DNA of 64,000 bases from CAZDET01 sp964504335 (GTDB lineage Bacteria > Bacteroidota > Bacteroidia > Chitinophagales > Saprospiraceae): positions 1 through 64,000 of the forward strand of contig CAZDET010000011.1 in the NCBI GenBank assembly GCA_964504335.1. The letters are read 5' to 3'. Positions 26,891 through 33,917 of this stretch are shown here, in pieces (the stretch's first letter is position 1; each line of letters begins with the position of its first letter). The position numbers and the translations under genes were made by a program. The notes below the pieces were generated by a model. That model ran no database searches and was not told where the DNA came from. It worked only from the letters and a program-made list of their open reading frames with translations.

Positions 26891-27214
26891 TCAGGGACGA
26901 TTTAATTGGTATTTCTCCAAGGCTACCAACATCCTTGCTTTACTGGAGAGGTAGTCTTGGTCTCCTATCAGCTTTAGCTCGTTGCTAATAATCAGCTGGC
27001 TGAGCAATTCCATGAGGCTGCTGAAGGCGATGGAGGTGAATCGAGCCTGATCCTTTCCGCCTCTTCTGGAGTTACCCTCCGCCAAGTTTGATGCCACCGA
27101 TACAGCCGACCGCTGCATCTGACTGCGCAAACCGTACTTTTCCGTATCTGGTAACTGGGAGATGATGCGGTAAATCTCCAAAACCAATTTTTTTGCACGT
27201 TCCCAAACATCCAA
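26891..27214 (-). CDS. Four-helix-bundle protein (23S rRNA IVS-protein-like)
   Basis: A 107-residue, all-helical protein of the family found in 23S rRNA intervening sequences and as free-standing genes. LDVWERAKKLVLEIYRI, LRSQMQRSAVSVASNLAEGNSRR (the family signature, Ser-x-x-x-NxAEG) and FTSIAFSSLMELLSQL are visible. There is no ATG in frame: the frame opens at an in-frame TAG just upstream, and the conserved FERLDVW start is preceded by Phe-Glu-Arg before the TTG at 27214, so TTG or another non-ATG codon must be used, or the start is damaged. No 23S rRNA is nearby. It interrupts the polysaccharide operon and is flanked by inverted GGTGAA/TTCACC words. Molecular function unknown. Confidence 0.75.
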   Translation of the reverse strand: MDVWERAKKLVLEIYRIISQLPDTEKYGLRSQMQRSAVSVASNLAEGNSRRGGKDQARFTSIAFSSLMELLSQLIISNELKLIGDQDYLSSKARMLVALEKYQLNRP

Positions 27215-27280
27215 GCGCTCGAATGCAAAAGTGTAGGTGCCCTACATGCCTGCTACGATTTAAAAATAAGCAGTCAGGCC

Positions 27281-27352
27281 TTCACCCTTTCACTCCTGGC
27301 TTCCAGCGGAAAGACAGGAATTCACCCTTTTAACTCACGTAGACCCAACTCC
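27281..27352. repeat. Word tract, TTCACC type, right flank of four-helix-bundle gene
   Basis: TTCACCCT at 27281 and again at 27321 (40 bases, five periods of 8), TTCACTCC at 27289 and TTTAACTC at 27329. The word is the reverse complement of the GGTGAA word on the left flank (26810-26882). Confidence 0.55.
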
Positions 27353-27421
27353 TACCAAATATCTCCACAGGGGTAGTTCAAAACAAGGACAAACAGGCTC
27401 AAACAATCCTCCCGATTTCGC

Positions 27422-28516
27422 TCAACGCTCTCCCCTCCCCTTTGCGCCAACCGCCTCATCCATCCCGTAATAACTGCGATACCAATCCACAAACCGCCCA
27501 ATGCCTTCCTCTAGCGTGGTGGAGGGGCGATAGCCGAAGTCCCGCTCCAGGTCGGTGGTGTCGGCGTAGGTGATTTCGACGTCACCGGGCTGGATATCCA
27601 TGAAGTGCTTGTCGGCTTCGATGCCGAGGGCGGCTTCGATGGTTTCGATGAATTTCAGCAAATTGACCGGCCGGCCGGCGCCGATATTGTAGACGCGGTA
27701 AGGAGCCGGGGAGCTGGATGGGGTCGGTGCTTCGGGATTCCAGTCGGATTGGCCTTCGGGAGAGCGCTGGGCCACCCGGACAATTCCTTCCACGATATCA
27801 TCTACGTAGGTGAAATCGCGCTCCATGTTGCCGTGGTTGAAGACCTTGATGGGCTTGCCCTCCAGGATGGCTTTGGTAAAAATACTGTAGGCCATGTCGG
27901 GCCGCCCCCAGGGGCCGTATACCGTGAAAAAGCGCAGCCCCGTGGTGGGAATGCCAAACAGATGACTGTAGGTATGAGCCATCAGTTCGTTGCTCTTTTT
28001 CGTGGCGGCATATAGGGAAATCGGATGATCGACGTTGCTGTTGGTGCTGAACGGGATGGCCTTATTGAGTCCGTAAACGCTACTGGAACTGGCGTACACC
28101 AGGTGATCGACCTCGTAGCGACGGCAATTTTCCAGGATATGTACAAAACCCACGAGGTTCGATTGCACATAAGCCCCCGGATTTTCCAGGCTGTAGCGCA
28201 CGCCCGCCTGGGCAGCCAGGTGGATCACCGTTTTAAATCGATAGGTTTGAAACAGTTCTTCCAAGTGAGGGCCGTCTTCCAGGTTAAGATGCACAAACTG
28301 GAAATTGGCCGCCTTGGTGCTGGTTAGTACCTTATTGTAGGCTAATTGCTCGGTAGCAAATCCGGATGCCGCCAACCGGCCGTGCTTCAGGCTGGTATCG
28401 TAGTAGTCGTTCAGACTATCCAGGCCCACTACGGCATACCCTTCTGCCACCAAGCGTTCGGCGAGGAAAAACCCAATAAACCCTGCCGTTCCGGTAATTA
28501 AGATAGGAGCGCGCAT
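27422..28516 (-). CDS. UDP-glucuronate 4-epimerase-like SDR (copy 1)
   Basis: A 364-residue paralogue of the protein at 23985-25049. It has ILITGTAGFIGFFLAERL (5-22), LNDYYDTSLKHGRLAASG, HLAAQAGVRYSLENP, SSSSVYGLNKAIPF, YAATKKSNELMAHTYSH with the catalytic YxxxK, and FFTVYGPWGRPDMAYSIFTKAI. It is the first enzyme gene after the UpxY regulator. GC content appears higher in the last third than in copy 2. The expected reaction is 4-epimerisation of UDP-glucuronic acid or an N-acetylated relative. Keeping two copies in one locus suggests either two uronic acids or a recent duplication. Confidence 0.88.
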   Translation of the reverse strand: MRAPILITGTAGFIGFFLAERLVAEGYAVVGLDSLNDYYDTSLKHGRLAASGFATEQLAYNKVLTSTKAANFQFVHLNLEDGPHLEELFQTYRFKTVIHLAAQAGVRYSLENPGAYVQSNLVGFVHILENCRRYEVDHLVYASSSSVYGLNKAIPFSTNSNVDHPISLYAATKKSNELMAHTYSHLFGIPTTGLRFFTVYGPWGRPDMAYSIFTKAILEGKPIKVFNHGNMERDFTYVDDIVEGIVRVAQRSPEGQSDWNPEAPTPSSSPAPYRVYNIGAGRPVNLLKFIETIEAALGIEADKHFMDIQPGDVEITYADTTDLERDFGYRPSTTLEEGIGRFVDWYRSYYGMDEAVGAKGRGER

Positions 28517-28561
28517 TAAAATCTTTTATCCATTAATGAATCCTGGATGAGTGTACGCGTT

Positions 28562-28661
28562 TGATGCTATGATGTTCTGATTCTATAATGCTATGATGTA
28601 ATTTTTCATTGTCTTCGAAGACATTAGAAAATTGTAGGATCATAGAATCAGTACATCGATT
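28562..28661. repeat. Period-8 word tract forming a long imperfect hairpin (TGATnnTA type)
   Basis: Consecutive octamers from 28562 are TGATGCTA, TGATGTTC, TGATTCTA, TAATGCTA and TGATGTAA. The same words come back inverted at 28634-28651, where the complement reads TGATTCTA then TGATCCTA. The arms 28577-28615 and 28616-28651 can pair around a central TTCGAA. The rest of this 314-base gene-free stretch (28517-28830) has a small hairpin CGGC-TTC-GCCG and a GCCTGCAGGC palindrome (28711-28720), and no credible gene. Confidence 0.7.
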
Positions 28662-28830
28662 GAGATACGGCTTCGCCGACGAAAAATCCCGGGGGCTTTT
28701 CGCAAGGGCGGCCTGCAGGCAGACCGGATTGGGCAATGGAGTGTATGCGCAAAATATACGAATGAGTGCGCGAAAGCTGCGGCTACTTCGGAAGTATGCC
28801 GACACCAATATAATACGTTGATTGGATATC

Positions 28831-29409
28831 CTAGACCATTGATTCCCAGTGATCGAGCGGCCTTAAATCGGCCGGGTTAATCTCGATGCGGAGTTCGTAG
28901 CCAAGGGTTTCCAAATCAACGACCAGTACATTTCGATTTTTTTGTGTGTTCAAGCGTCCGCGTAGGCCGGTAAGTTCTCCCGCGATGATTTCGACGGGGG
29001 TACCCGGTTGCCATTCGCTGGCTGCTACATCCACGTGGTGTGTTCCGGATTCGCCTACAACGCGACGCATCAGGTTCAGCTCCTCGTCCGGAATGGCAAT
29101 CAGATCATGCCGAAATCGCACGAAGCGCAGCACGTCCTGTGTATCTAGCACAGGGACGTATTCCGATTTGTTAATATGGACGAAAATGTAGCAGCTAATT
29201 AAGGGTAGCTTCACGGTACGGCGGCGGTTTCCGTATCGCCGTACCCGATGTAGCAGGGGCAGATAAGAGGTGATGCCCTTTTGAGTCAGCAATCGCTGGA
29301 CTAGTTTCTCGCGCTTATAATTAGTATAAACGGCGAACCAGCGTTGTTCATCGGGATGTAATTGATTAATCGGGCTGGTTGTTAGCGCCTGGCTCTTGTG
29401 AATGGTCAT
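28831..29409 (-). CDS. UpxY-like NusG-family transcription antiterminator
   Basis: A 192-residue NusG paralogue. The NGN domain starts EQRWFAVYTNYKREKLVQRLL (20-40) and has YLPLLHRVRRYGNRRRTVKLPL and CYIFVHINKSEYVPVL. A KOW-type segment near the end reads GTPVEIIAGELTGLRGRL. In Bacteroides, UpxY proteins are encoded first in each capsule operon and let RNA polymerase pass early terminators of that operon only. Its position ahead of about 28 kb of co-directional glycan genes fits this exactly. It has its own promoter (29489-29518) and a leader with a strong hairpin (29433-29472). No UpxZ-like inhibitor gene follows. Confidence 0.9.
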   Translation of the reverse strand: MTIHKSQALTTSPINQLHPDEQRWFAVYTNYKREKLVQRLLTQKGITSYLPLLHRVRRYGNRRRTVKLPLISCYIFVHINKSEYVPVLDTQDVLRFVRFRHDLIAIPDEELNLMRRVVGESGTHHVDVAASEWQPGTPVEIIAGELTGLRGRLNTQKNRNVLVVDLETLGYELRIEINPADLRPLDHWESMV

Positions 29410-29432
29410 CTAACGTCCTCTTGGATTGTATT

Positions 29433-29472
29433 CCGTAACCGTTGGCGAAAAAAATTGGGATTGTGGTTACGG
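29433..29472 (-). promoter_or_regulatory. Leader hairpin upstream of UpxY
   Basis: Inverted repeat CCGTAACC (29433-29440) and GGTTACGG (29465-29472), eight perfect pairs, with a seven-base U run inside the loop of the transcript. It lies in the untranslated leader between promoter and start codon, the place where UpxY-type regulators act. Candidate pause or antitermination site. Confidence 0.55.
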
Positions 29473-29488
29473 TATCTAAACTGTGACG

Positions 29489-29518
29489 CAAAGGTAGCAA
29501 GTAATCTCAGAAATACAA
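29489..29518 (-). promoter_or_regulatory. Bacteroidota-type promoter for the UpxY operon
   Basis: On the minus strand TACCTTTG (29489-29496) matches the -7 consensus TAnnTTTG, and TTG (29516-29518) stands 19 bases upstream as the -33 element. Predicted start lies about 75 bases before the UpxY ATG. Confidence 0.7.
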
Positions 29519-29525
29519 GGGGTAC

Positions 29526-29655
29526 GTTAGTTGGTTAGTCTGTTAGTACGTTAGTCTGTTAGTACTTCAGTTCTTTTATTTTCTTTTGTGTGTCGGAAAA
29601 TATAAAGCACCAGAGCACTAAAGAACTAACGTACTAAAGAACTAATAGACTAATC
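29526..29655. repeat. Period-8 word tract, inverted arms (GTTAGTnn type)
   Basis: Left arm: five back-to-back octamers GTTAGTTG (29526), GTTAGTCT (29534), GTTAGTAC (29542), GTTAGTCT (29550), GTTAGTAC (29558), then TTCAGTTC. Right arm 29615-29655: octamers ending in ACTA at 29615, 29623, 29631, 29639 and 29647, the reverse complement of the same word. Arms can pair over about 33 bases around an AT-rich centre. It lies between the 6-dehydrogenase stop and the UpxY promoter and may terminate or insulate transcription. Confidence 0.8.
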
Positions 29656-30946
29656 AAAGGCGCCAGAATACCACGCCGTTTTGTGACTCGGGGCGCTGGT
29701 AAATGCCCTTGAGGTCGAAGACGACCGGGCTATCCTTGCTGATCGACCGGAAGAAGTCGATGTCAAGGGGTTTGTACTCGTCGTGGGCGACGGCCACAAT
29801 GACGCCATCGTAATCGTTGGAGAGCTTCTCCACCAGCGTCAGCTTGTATTCGTGTGCCACTTCGTTTGGTGACGCGAAGGGGTCAGTACAGTGGACGTTG
29901 ATCGAGTAGTCCATCAGCTCGCGGGCCAGGTCGACCACCTTTGAGTTGCGGATGTCGGCCACGTTCTCCTTGAAGGTGATCCCCATGACTAATATCTTGC
30001 ACTGGCGCGGGCTCTTACCCTTCTGAATGAGGGTCTGCACCATCCGCTTGGCAATAAAGCCGGGCATGCCGTCATTGACGCGGCGACCGGAGAGGATTAC
30101 CTGCGGGTCGTAGCCCAATTGCTTGCTCTTGTGCAGCAGGTAGTACGGGTCGACACTAATGCAGTGCCCGCCTACCAGTCCGGGAGTATACCGCAAGAAG
30201 TTCCACTTGGTGGCTGCGGCGTCGAGTACATCCTGCGTATCGATACCCATGCGGTCGAAGATCATCGACAGCTCGTTGACAAAGCTGATGTTGAGATCGC
30301 GCTGAGAGTTTTCGATTACCTTGGCTGCCTCGGCTACTTTAATAGTCGGAGCACGGTGGATACCGGCAGTAATTACTTCGCCGTATACGTTGGAAATTTC
30401 CTCCAGGGCCTCCTCGTCGTTTCCGCTGACGATCTTGAGGATCTTGTCGATCGTCCGTTGCTTATCGCCCGGATTGATCCGCTCGGGTGAATAGCCCAGC
30501 TTAAACTGCCCTAACTTCAGCCCGGAGTACTTCTCCAGCAACGGCAGGCAGTCTTCCTCGGTACAGCCGGGGTAAACGGTGGATTCGTACACGACATAAT
30601 CACCCGGCTTGAGTGCTTTACCCAGTGTTTCGGAAGCAGAAATCAATGGTTTCAGATCCGGCACTTGAGATTCGTCTACCGGAGTGGGCACGGCCACGAT
30701 GTGGAAGTGGGCGTGCTTCAAATCCTCCGGATTAGACGTGAAGCAGATGTCTTTACCGTGGAAGGCACTGCCATCAAGCTCTTCGGAAGGATCTTCGCCG
30801 CGGCGCATCATCTCTACGCGCGGTTCACTTATATCAAATCCGATGACACTGAATTTCTTTCCCAGCTCCAGCGCCAGAGGAAGGCCTACATAGCCTAGAC
30901 CGGTTACAGAGATTTTTTTTCTCTTTTCCAATAAGTCCTGATGCAT
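29654..30946 (-). CDS. Nucleotide-sugar 6-dehydrogenase (WbpA/UDP-HexNAc dehydrogenase-like)
   Basis: Reads 430 residues from the ATG at 30946. An ATG at 31021 would add 25 residues unlike any family start. The enzyme oxidises C6 of a UDP-sugar to a uronic acid with two NAD. Signs are KISVTGLGYVGLPLALELG at the start, HIVAVPTPVD, YESTVYPGCTEE, the conserved GYSPERINPGDK, and the catalytic cysteine in GGHCISVDPYYL. The SPERINPGD and ENSQRDLNISFVNELS forms are those of WbpA/WecC-type UDP-N-acetylhexosamine dehydrogenases rather than UDP-glucose dehydrogenase. With the aminotransferase just upstream it points to an amino-uronic acid. Confidence 0.88.
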   Translation of the reverse strand: MHQDLLEKRKKISVTGLGYVGLPLALELGKKFSVIGFDISEPRVEMMRRGEDPSEELDGSAFHGKDICFTSNPEDLKHAHFHIVAVPTPVDESQVPDLKPLISASETLGKALKPGDYVVYESTVYPGCTEEDCLPLLEKYSGLKLGQFKLGYSPERINPGDKQRTIDKILKIVSGNDEEALEEISNVYGEVITAGIHRAPTIKVAEAAKVIENSQRDLNISFVNELSMIFDRMGIDTQDVLDAAATKWNFLRYTPGLVGGHCISVDPYYLLHKSKQLGYDPQVILSGRRVNDGMPGFIAKRMVQTLIQKGKSPRQCKILVMGITFKENVADIRNSKVVDLARELMDYSINVHCTDPFASPNEVAHEYKLTLVEKLSNDYDGVIVAVAHDEYKPLDIDFFRSISKDSPVVFDLKGIYQRPESQNGVVFWRL

Positions 30947-31064
30947 CGATGCCAAATTTTTGGATGCGTAATGATCTGGTGTTTTGCAATTCGTTACGAG
31001 GCTGACTGGGCAATGTTGCATTGCTCTCCGTCAGTTTCTTTTGTTGTTCAAACTCCGTGTTAGA

Positions 31065-32204
31065 TTAGAAAAAGCTCTTGACCGTACGAACGATATACTC
31101 CAGCGTCTGCTCATCCATCTCACTGTGCATCGGGAGGCTGATGACCTCTTTGCAAAGACTGTCCGTCACCGGCAAAAAGTCGACCTGATTGGCAGCCGTT
31201 CCCTTGAATGCCTTTTGTTCGTATAGAGGAAGTGGATAATAAATCATAGAGGGTACCCCCTGCTCCTTCAAGTATTCTTTGAGGGCATCGCGCCGACCAT
31301 CCTTCACCTTGAGGGTGTACTGGTGGAATACGTGGGTACTATTGTATTGGCGCACGGGGGTTTCTAGTGCATCCACGTCGGCAAGTGCCGCATCGTAATA
31401 ATCGGCCGCTTCCCGGCGTCGGGAACTGTAGGCATCCAGATGGCGCAATTTGATGCCGAGAATTGCTGCCTGGACGCTGTCCAGTCGCGAATTCACGCCT
31501 ACCCGATCGTGGTAGTAGCGGCGCGATTGGCCGTGGTTGGCTGTCATACGCAGTTTCTGGGCCAGCTCTTCGTCGTTGGTGCTGATTGCACCACCATCGC
31601 CGTAGGCCCCTAGATTTTTGGAGGGATAAAAGCTCGTACAGCCGATGTGGCCAATGGTACCAGCGCGCTGTACGGAACCATCGGAGGAGGTATATTCGGC
31701 ACCGATTGCCTGGGCATTGTCCTCGATAACGTACAAATCGTGCTGACGGGCCAGCTTCATAATCGGTTCCATATCGCAGCTCTGCCCAAACAGATTAACC
31801 GGTACGATTGCTTTGGTCCGTTCGGTGATCGCCGGTTCGATTAACTCGGCGGTTACATTAAATGTACCCGGATCCACGTCAACCATGATAGGGCGCAGGT
31901 GCAGCAAAGCGATCACCTCCGCGGTGGCGATATAGGTAAAAGCCGGTACAATGACCTCGTCGCCCGGCTGGAGGTTGAGGGCCATCATAGCGATTTGAAG
32001 CGCATCCGTACCATTGCCGCAGGGAATCACTGAATGGCAGCGCAGATACGCTTCCAAATCGGCCTGAAACTGCTTCACGGCAGGGCCGTTGATGTAGGCA
32101 CTCGACCGGATGACCTCCAGAACTGCCTGATCTACTTCTTCTTGGATGGCCGCGTACTGAGCCTTCAGATCGACCATTTGAATATTCGGAATCATCGTTT
32201 TCAT
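31065..32204 (-). CDS. DegT/DnrJ/EryC1 family sugar aminotransferase (WbpE-like)
   Basis: A 379-residue PLP enzyme of the sugar aminotransferase family. It opens IPNIQMVDLKAQYAAIQEEV, carries the cofactor region GNGTDALQIAMMAL, VIVPAFTYIATAEV, VIEDNAQAIGA, and the PLP lysine in SFYPSKNLGAYGDGG (Lys196). RRYYHDRVGVNSRLDSVQAAIL completes the family pattern. It transfers an amino group from glutamate to a keto-sugar nucleotide. The motif set is close to WbpE, which makes the 3-amino group of UDP-GlcNAc3NA; the WbpA-like enzyme follows directly. Start may be ATG at 32204 or 32195. Confidence 0.88.
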   Translation of the reverse strand: MKTMIPNIQMVDLKAQYAAIQEEVDQAVLEVIRSSAYINGPAVKQFQADLEAYLRCHSVIPCGNGTDALQIAMMALNLQPGDEVIVPAFTYIATAEVIALLHLRPIMVDVDPGTFNVTAELIEPAITERTKAIVPVNLFGQSCDMEPIMKLARQHDLYVIEDNAQAIGAEYTSSDGSVQRAGTIGHIGCTSFYPSKNLGAYGDGGAISTNDEELAQKLRMTANHGQSRRYYHDRVGVNSRLDSVQAAILGIKLRHLDAYSSRRREAADYYDAALADVDALETPVRQYNSTHVFHQYTLKVKDGRRDALKEYLKEQGVPSMIYYPLPLYEQKAFKGTAANQVDFLPVTDSLCKEVISLPMHSEMDEQTLEYIVRTVKSFF

Positions 32205-32209
32205 GCACG

Positions 32210-32245
32210 TAAAGATATGCGGTCCAAATTGGACATACCGTCAAA
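32210..32245 (-). promoter_or_regulatory. Candidate promoter with palindromic operator before the aminotransferase gene
   Basis: Minus-strand TATCTTTA (32210-32217) is one base off TAnnTTTG; a TTG lies 24 bases further up, longer than usual. Between them is a perfect 13-base palindrome GTCCAAATTGGAC (32222-32234), well placed for a repressor. The start point would be almost at the ATG. Confidence 0.4.
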
Positions 32246-32320
32246 ATGTGGGAACAGAGGCGATCTTTTATGAAAGATACCTAATCAACTATGATCGCCG
32301 GTAACAGTACCCCTATACGA

Positions 32321-32369
32321 AATTAGGAAGACGAAGTTGTGTTGCCCGAAGGATAATCCTTCCCTAATT
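32321..32369. promoter_or_regulatory. Two mutually exclusive hairpins in a gene-free stretch
   Basis: GAAGGAT-A-ATCCTTC (32348-32362) is a perfect hairpin. Its right part can instead pair as CTTCCCTAATT (32359-32369) with AATTAGGAAG (32321-32330). No U run follows on either strand. Lies between the GIN-domain lipoprotein stop and the aminotransferase start; the 241-base stretch also has the inverted repeat ATCTTT/AAAGAT (32263-32278) and no gene. Confidence 0.4.
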
Positions 32370-32445
32370 GGTGAGCTTTACTGACGGTCAGGCCATTCCG
32401 CGCCGTGTATGTTTCTTTAACGTGCCGTTTTCGAGATTCGTACGT

Positions 32446-33183
32446 TTAATCCACCTTTCGAATCGATCCCGACCCGGAGATGCTCGTATCGAGGTTGGGC
32501 TCACCGCGGTAGCGAATATCGCCGGAACCACTGATGCGCGCGCGCAGGAAGTCGCTTACGGTCACATCTGCTTCTCCGCTGCCGCTAATTTCAATGTCGG
32601 CCTCCTCCACCAACAGGTCGAACGCACGCAGATCGCCGGAGCCACTGATATCAACATCGAGTTCCTCGGCTGTTCCTTCCAGAAAAATATCGCCGGAACC
32701 GCTGATGTTCACGTCGAGGTCATCTCCTTCCAGAGCGACGTCGATGGTTCCGGAGCCGAATACATCGATTTGTACGTCGTCTACCAGCAGGATGTTTTCG
32801 CTGATGATCGAACCGCTCCCGTCCACTTCGAGCCCGCGCACCCGCGGCATGGTGATGAAAAAGCGCATATCACCAATGTCCCGTACACAGTCGTCGGTAT
32901 CGATACGCAGTTCACCGCTGTTTACTTCCAGCTCGATTTCGTCGATGATGTTGGGCTTACCTTCAACCTCGATCGAAAAATCGTTGGCCTGCGTGATGAA
33001 AACGGTGGCCGGTAGCCGCAATTCGACGGCCTCGAAATCAGCGGGGATGAAAAGACTTTCAAACACCAGATCACCCCTTCCGCGTACGCAGTCGCCGAAG
33101 AATCCGTCATCGTCGTCCAAATCAATAAAACAGCCTGATGCAATGAGCAGGCAGCTGATAGCTAATAACGAACGATATGCCAT
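32446..33183 (-). CDS. GIN-domain (DUF2807) lipoprotein
   Basis: Reads 245 residues from the ATG at 33183, which gives a clean lipoprotein signal (MAYRSLLAISCLLIASGC, Cys18); a longer frame from 33252 would bury it. The mature part begins with an Asp-rich stretch, then the DUF2807 domain with FEAVELRLPATVFITQAND, GSGSI, and five ISGSG- or FGSGT-type repeats spaced about 19-21 residues apart (DVFGSGTIDV, NISGSGDIF, DISGSGDLR, EISGSGEADV, RISGSGDIRY). This repeat makes a beta-helix-like or stacked-strand fold. Such proteins are common in Bacteroidota envelopes; function unknown. The upstream 57 bases contain a period-8 word tract. Confidence 0.82.
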   Translation of the reverse strand: MAYRSLLAISCLLIASGCFIDLDDDDGFFGDCVRGRGDLVFESLFIPADFEAVELRLPATVFITQANDFSIEVEGKPNIIDEIELEVNSGELRIDTDDCVRDIGDMRFFITMPRVRGLEVDGSGSIISENILLVDDVQIDVFGSGTIDVALEGDDLDVNISGSGDIFLEGTAEELDVDISGSGDLRAFDLLVEEADIEISGSGEADVTVSDFLRARISGSGDIRYRGEPNLDTSISGSGSIRKVD

Positions 33184-33200
33184 GATTGAGTGGTTTTGTA

Positions 33201-33240
33201 TTAGATTTTTAGGTTTTAGACTTTTGACCTTTAAGCTGGG
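33201..33240. repeat. Period-8 word tract (nnnnnTTT type)
   Basis: Octamers from 33201: TTAGATTT, TTAGGTTT, TAGACTTT, TGACCTTT, AAGCTGGG. Lies in the short leader just upstream of the lipoprotein ATG at 33183. The word resembles the tract at 38011 and, inverted, the one at 62081. Confidence 0.6.
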
Positions 33241-33258
33241 CCAACGTACCAAAGACGG

Positions 33259-33858
33259 TTAGTTCCAGCGTTTGCGACCAAACCAGCCGAAGCGCAGGGA
33301 GATTCCTCCGACCCAGCCAGAGAAGTCGGCATTGGTGTATTCGGCATCATCTTGTGTGCCTAAGACGGCTCGGTAGCTGGCCGTTCCCGCTATGCGAAAC
33401 CAGCGGGTCACGTTGAGTTCCACGCCGAGTTCGGGCGTAAGAACGAATACCTTGTCGAGGTCCTCGTAGCGTTGCGAACTATCGTCCAGCCGGATATCCA
33501 GCGCGCCGTAGCCTGCGCGAACAGTAGCGATGGGATGGATGACGTTGTAGGATTCCGGAGTGATACCGATCCAGAGCCCGCCTTGCGCCAAATCGAGTAC
33601 TTCGACGTCGCGTCCGTTAAAGAAATCGTCCAAATCGGTGGTAGTCATGCCGTACAATCCGATGAAGAAGCGATCGAAGACCAGCCCGCCGCCGCCGCCG
33701 GCGCTTTGCCCCATGCCTTCGGAAATGCCATATTCGTATAGCAGTGCACCGAATCCTCCCCGCAATCGGGTATTGTTGAATAGTGTTTCCTGCTGCCCCC
33801 ATCCGAGGGTTCCGATCAGGCAGCTCACGAGTAAAAGGAAGTTTATCTTATGGATCAT
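33259..33858 (-). CDS. Small secreted beta-barrel-like outer-membrane protein
   Basis: A 199-residue protein with a Sec signal peptide (INFLLLVSCLIGTLGWGQ, cleavage after about residue 21) and alternating amphipathic strands: LRGGFGALLYEYGI, GGGGGLVFDRFFIGLYGMT, HPIATVRAGYGALDIRL, LTPELGVELNVTRWFRIAGTASYRAV and WVGGISLRFGWFGRKRW. The aromatic C-terminal end and strand pattern fit an eight- to ten-stranded outer-membrane barrel or an OmpW-like fold. No family could be named. It is transcribed toward the GIN-domain lipoprotein with about 75 bases between them, so both may be expressed together. A 14-base palindrome lies about 46 bases upstream. Confidence 0.65.
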   Translation of the reverse strand: MIHKINFLLLVSCLIGTLGWGQQETLFNNTRLRGGFGALLYEYGISEGMGQSAGGGGGLVFDRFFIGLYGMTTTDLDDFFNGRDVEVLDLAQGGLWIGITPESYNVIHPIATVRAGYGALDIRLDDSSQRYEDLDKVFVLTPELGVELNVTRWFRIAGTASYRAVLGTQDDAEYTNADFSGWVGGISLRFGWFGRKRWN

Positions 33859-33903
33859 TGCCCTAGGTTTGTTTAAGTAATAGATGGACCTAAGGCACCT
33901 GCC

Positions 33904-33917
33904 CCCCTATATAGGGG
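33904..33917. promoter_or_regulatory. 14-base perfect palindrome CCCCTATATAGGGG
   Basis: Perfect two-fold symmetric site about 46 bases upstream of the ATG of the small outer-membrane protein (33858). Two more small palindromes are nearby, ACAGTA-A-TACTGT and an ATTAAT pair around 33965-33993. Candidate operator; no regulator gene is adjacent. Confidence 0.45.

Noticed and set aside
28533..28808. 91-codon open frame on the minus strand
   Set aside because: Crosses the period-8 hairpin and shows no protein features; the stretch is better read as non-coding.
29526..29655. CRISPR-like array
   Set aside because: Repeat unit is only eight bases with no spacers, and the two halves are inverted; no cas genes in the window.
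32534..33262. 242-codon open frame on the plus strand
   Set aside because: Antisense to the GIN-domain lipoprotein; its Ser/Pro repeats are the reverse reading of the ISGSG repeats.
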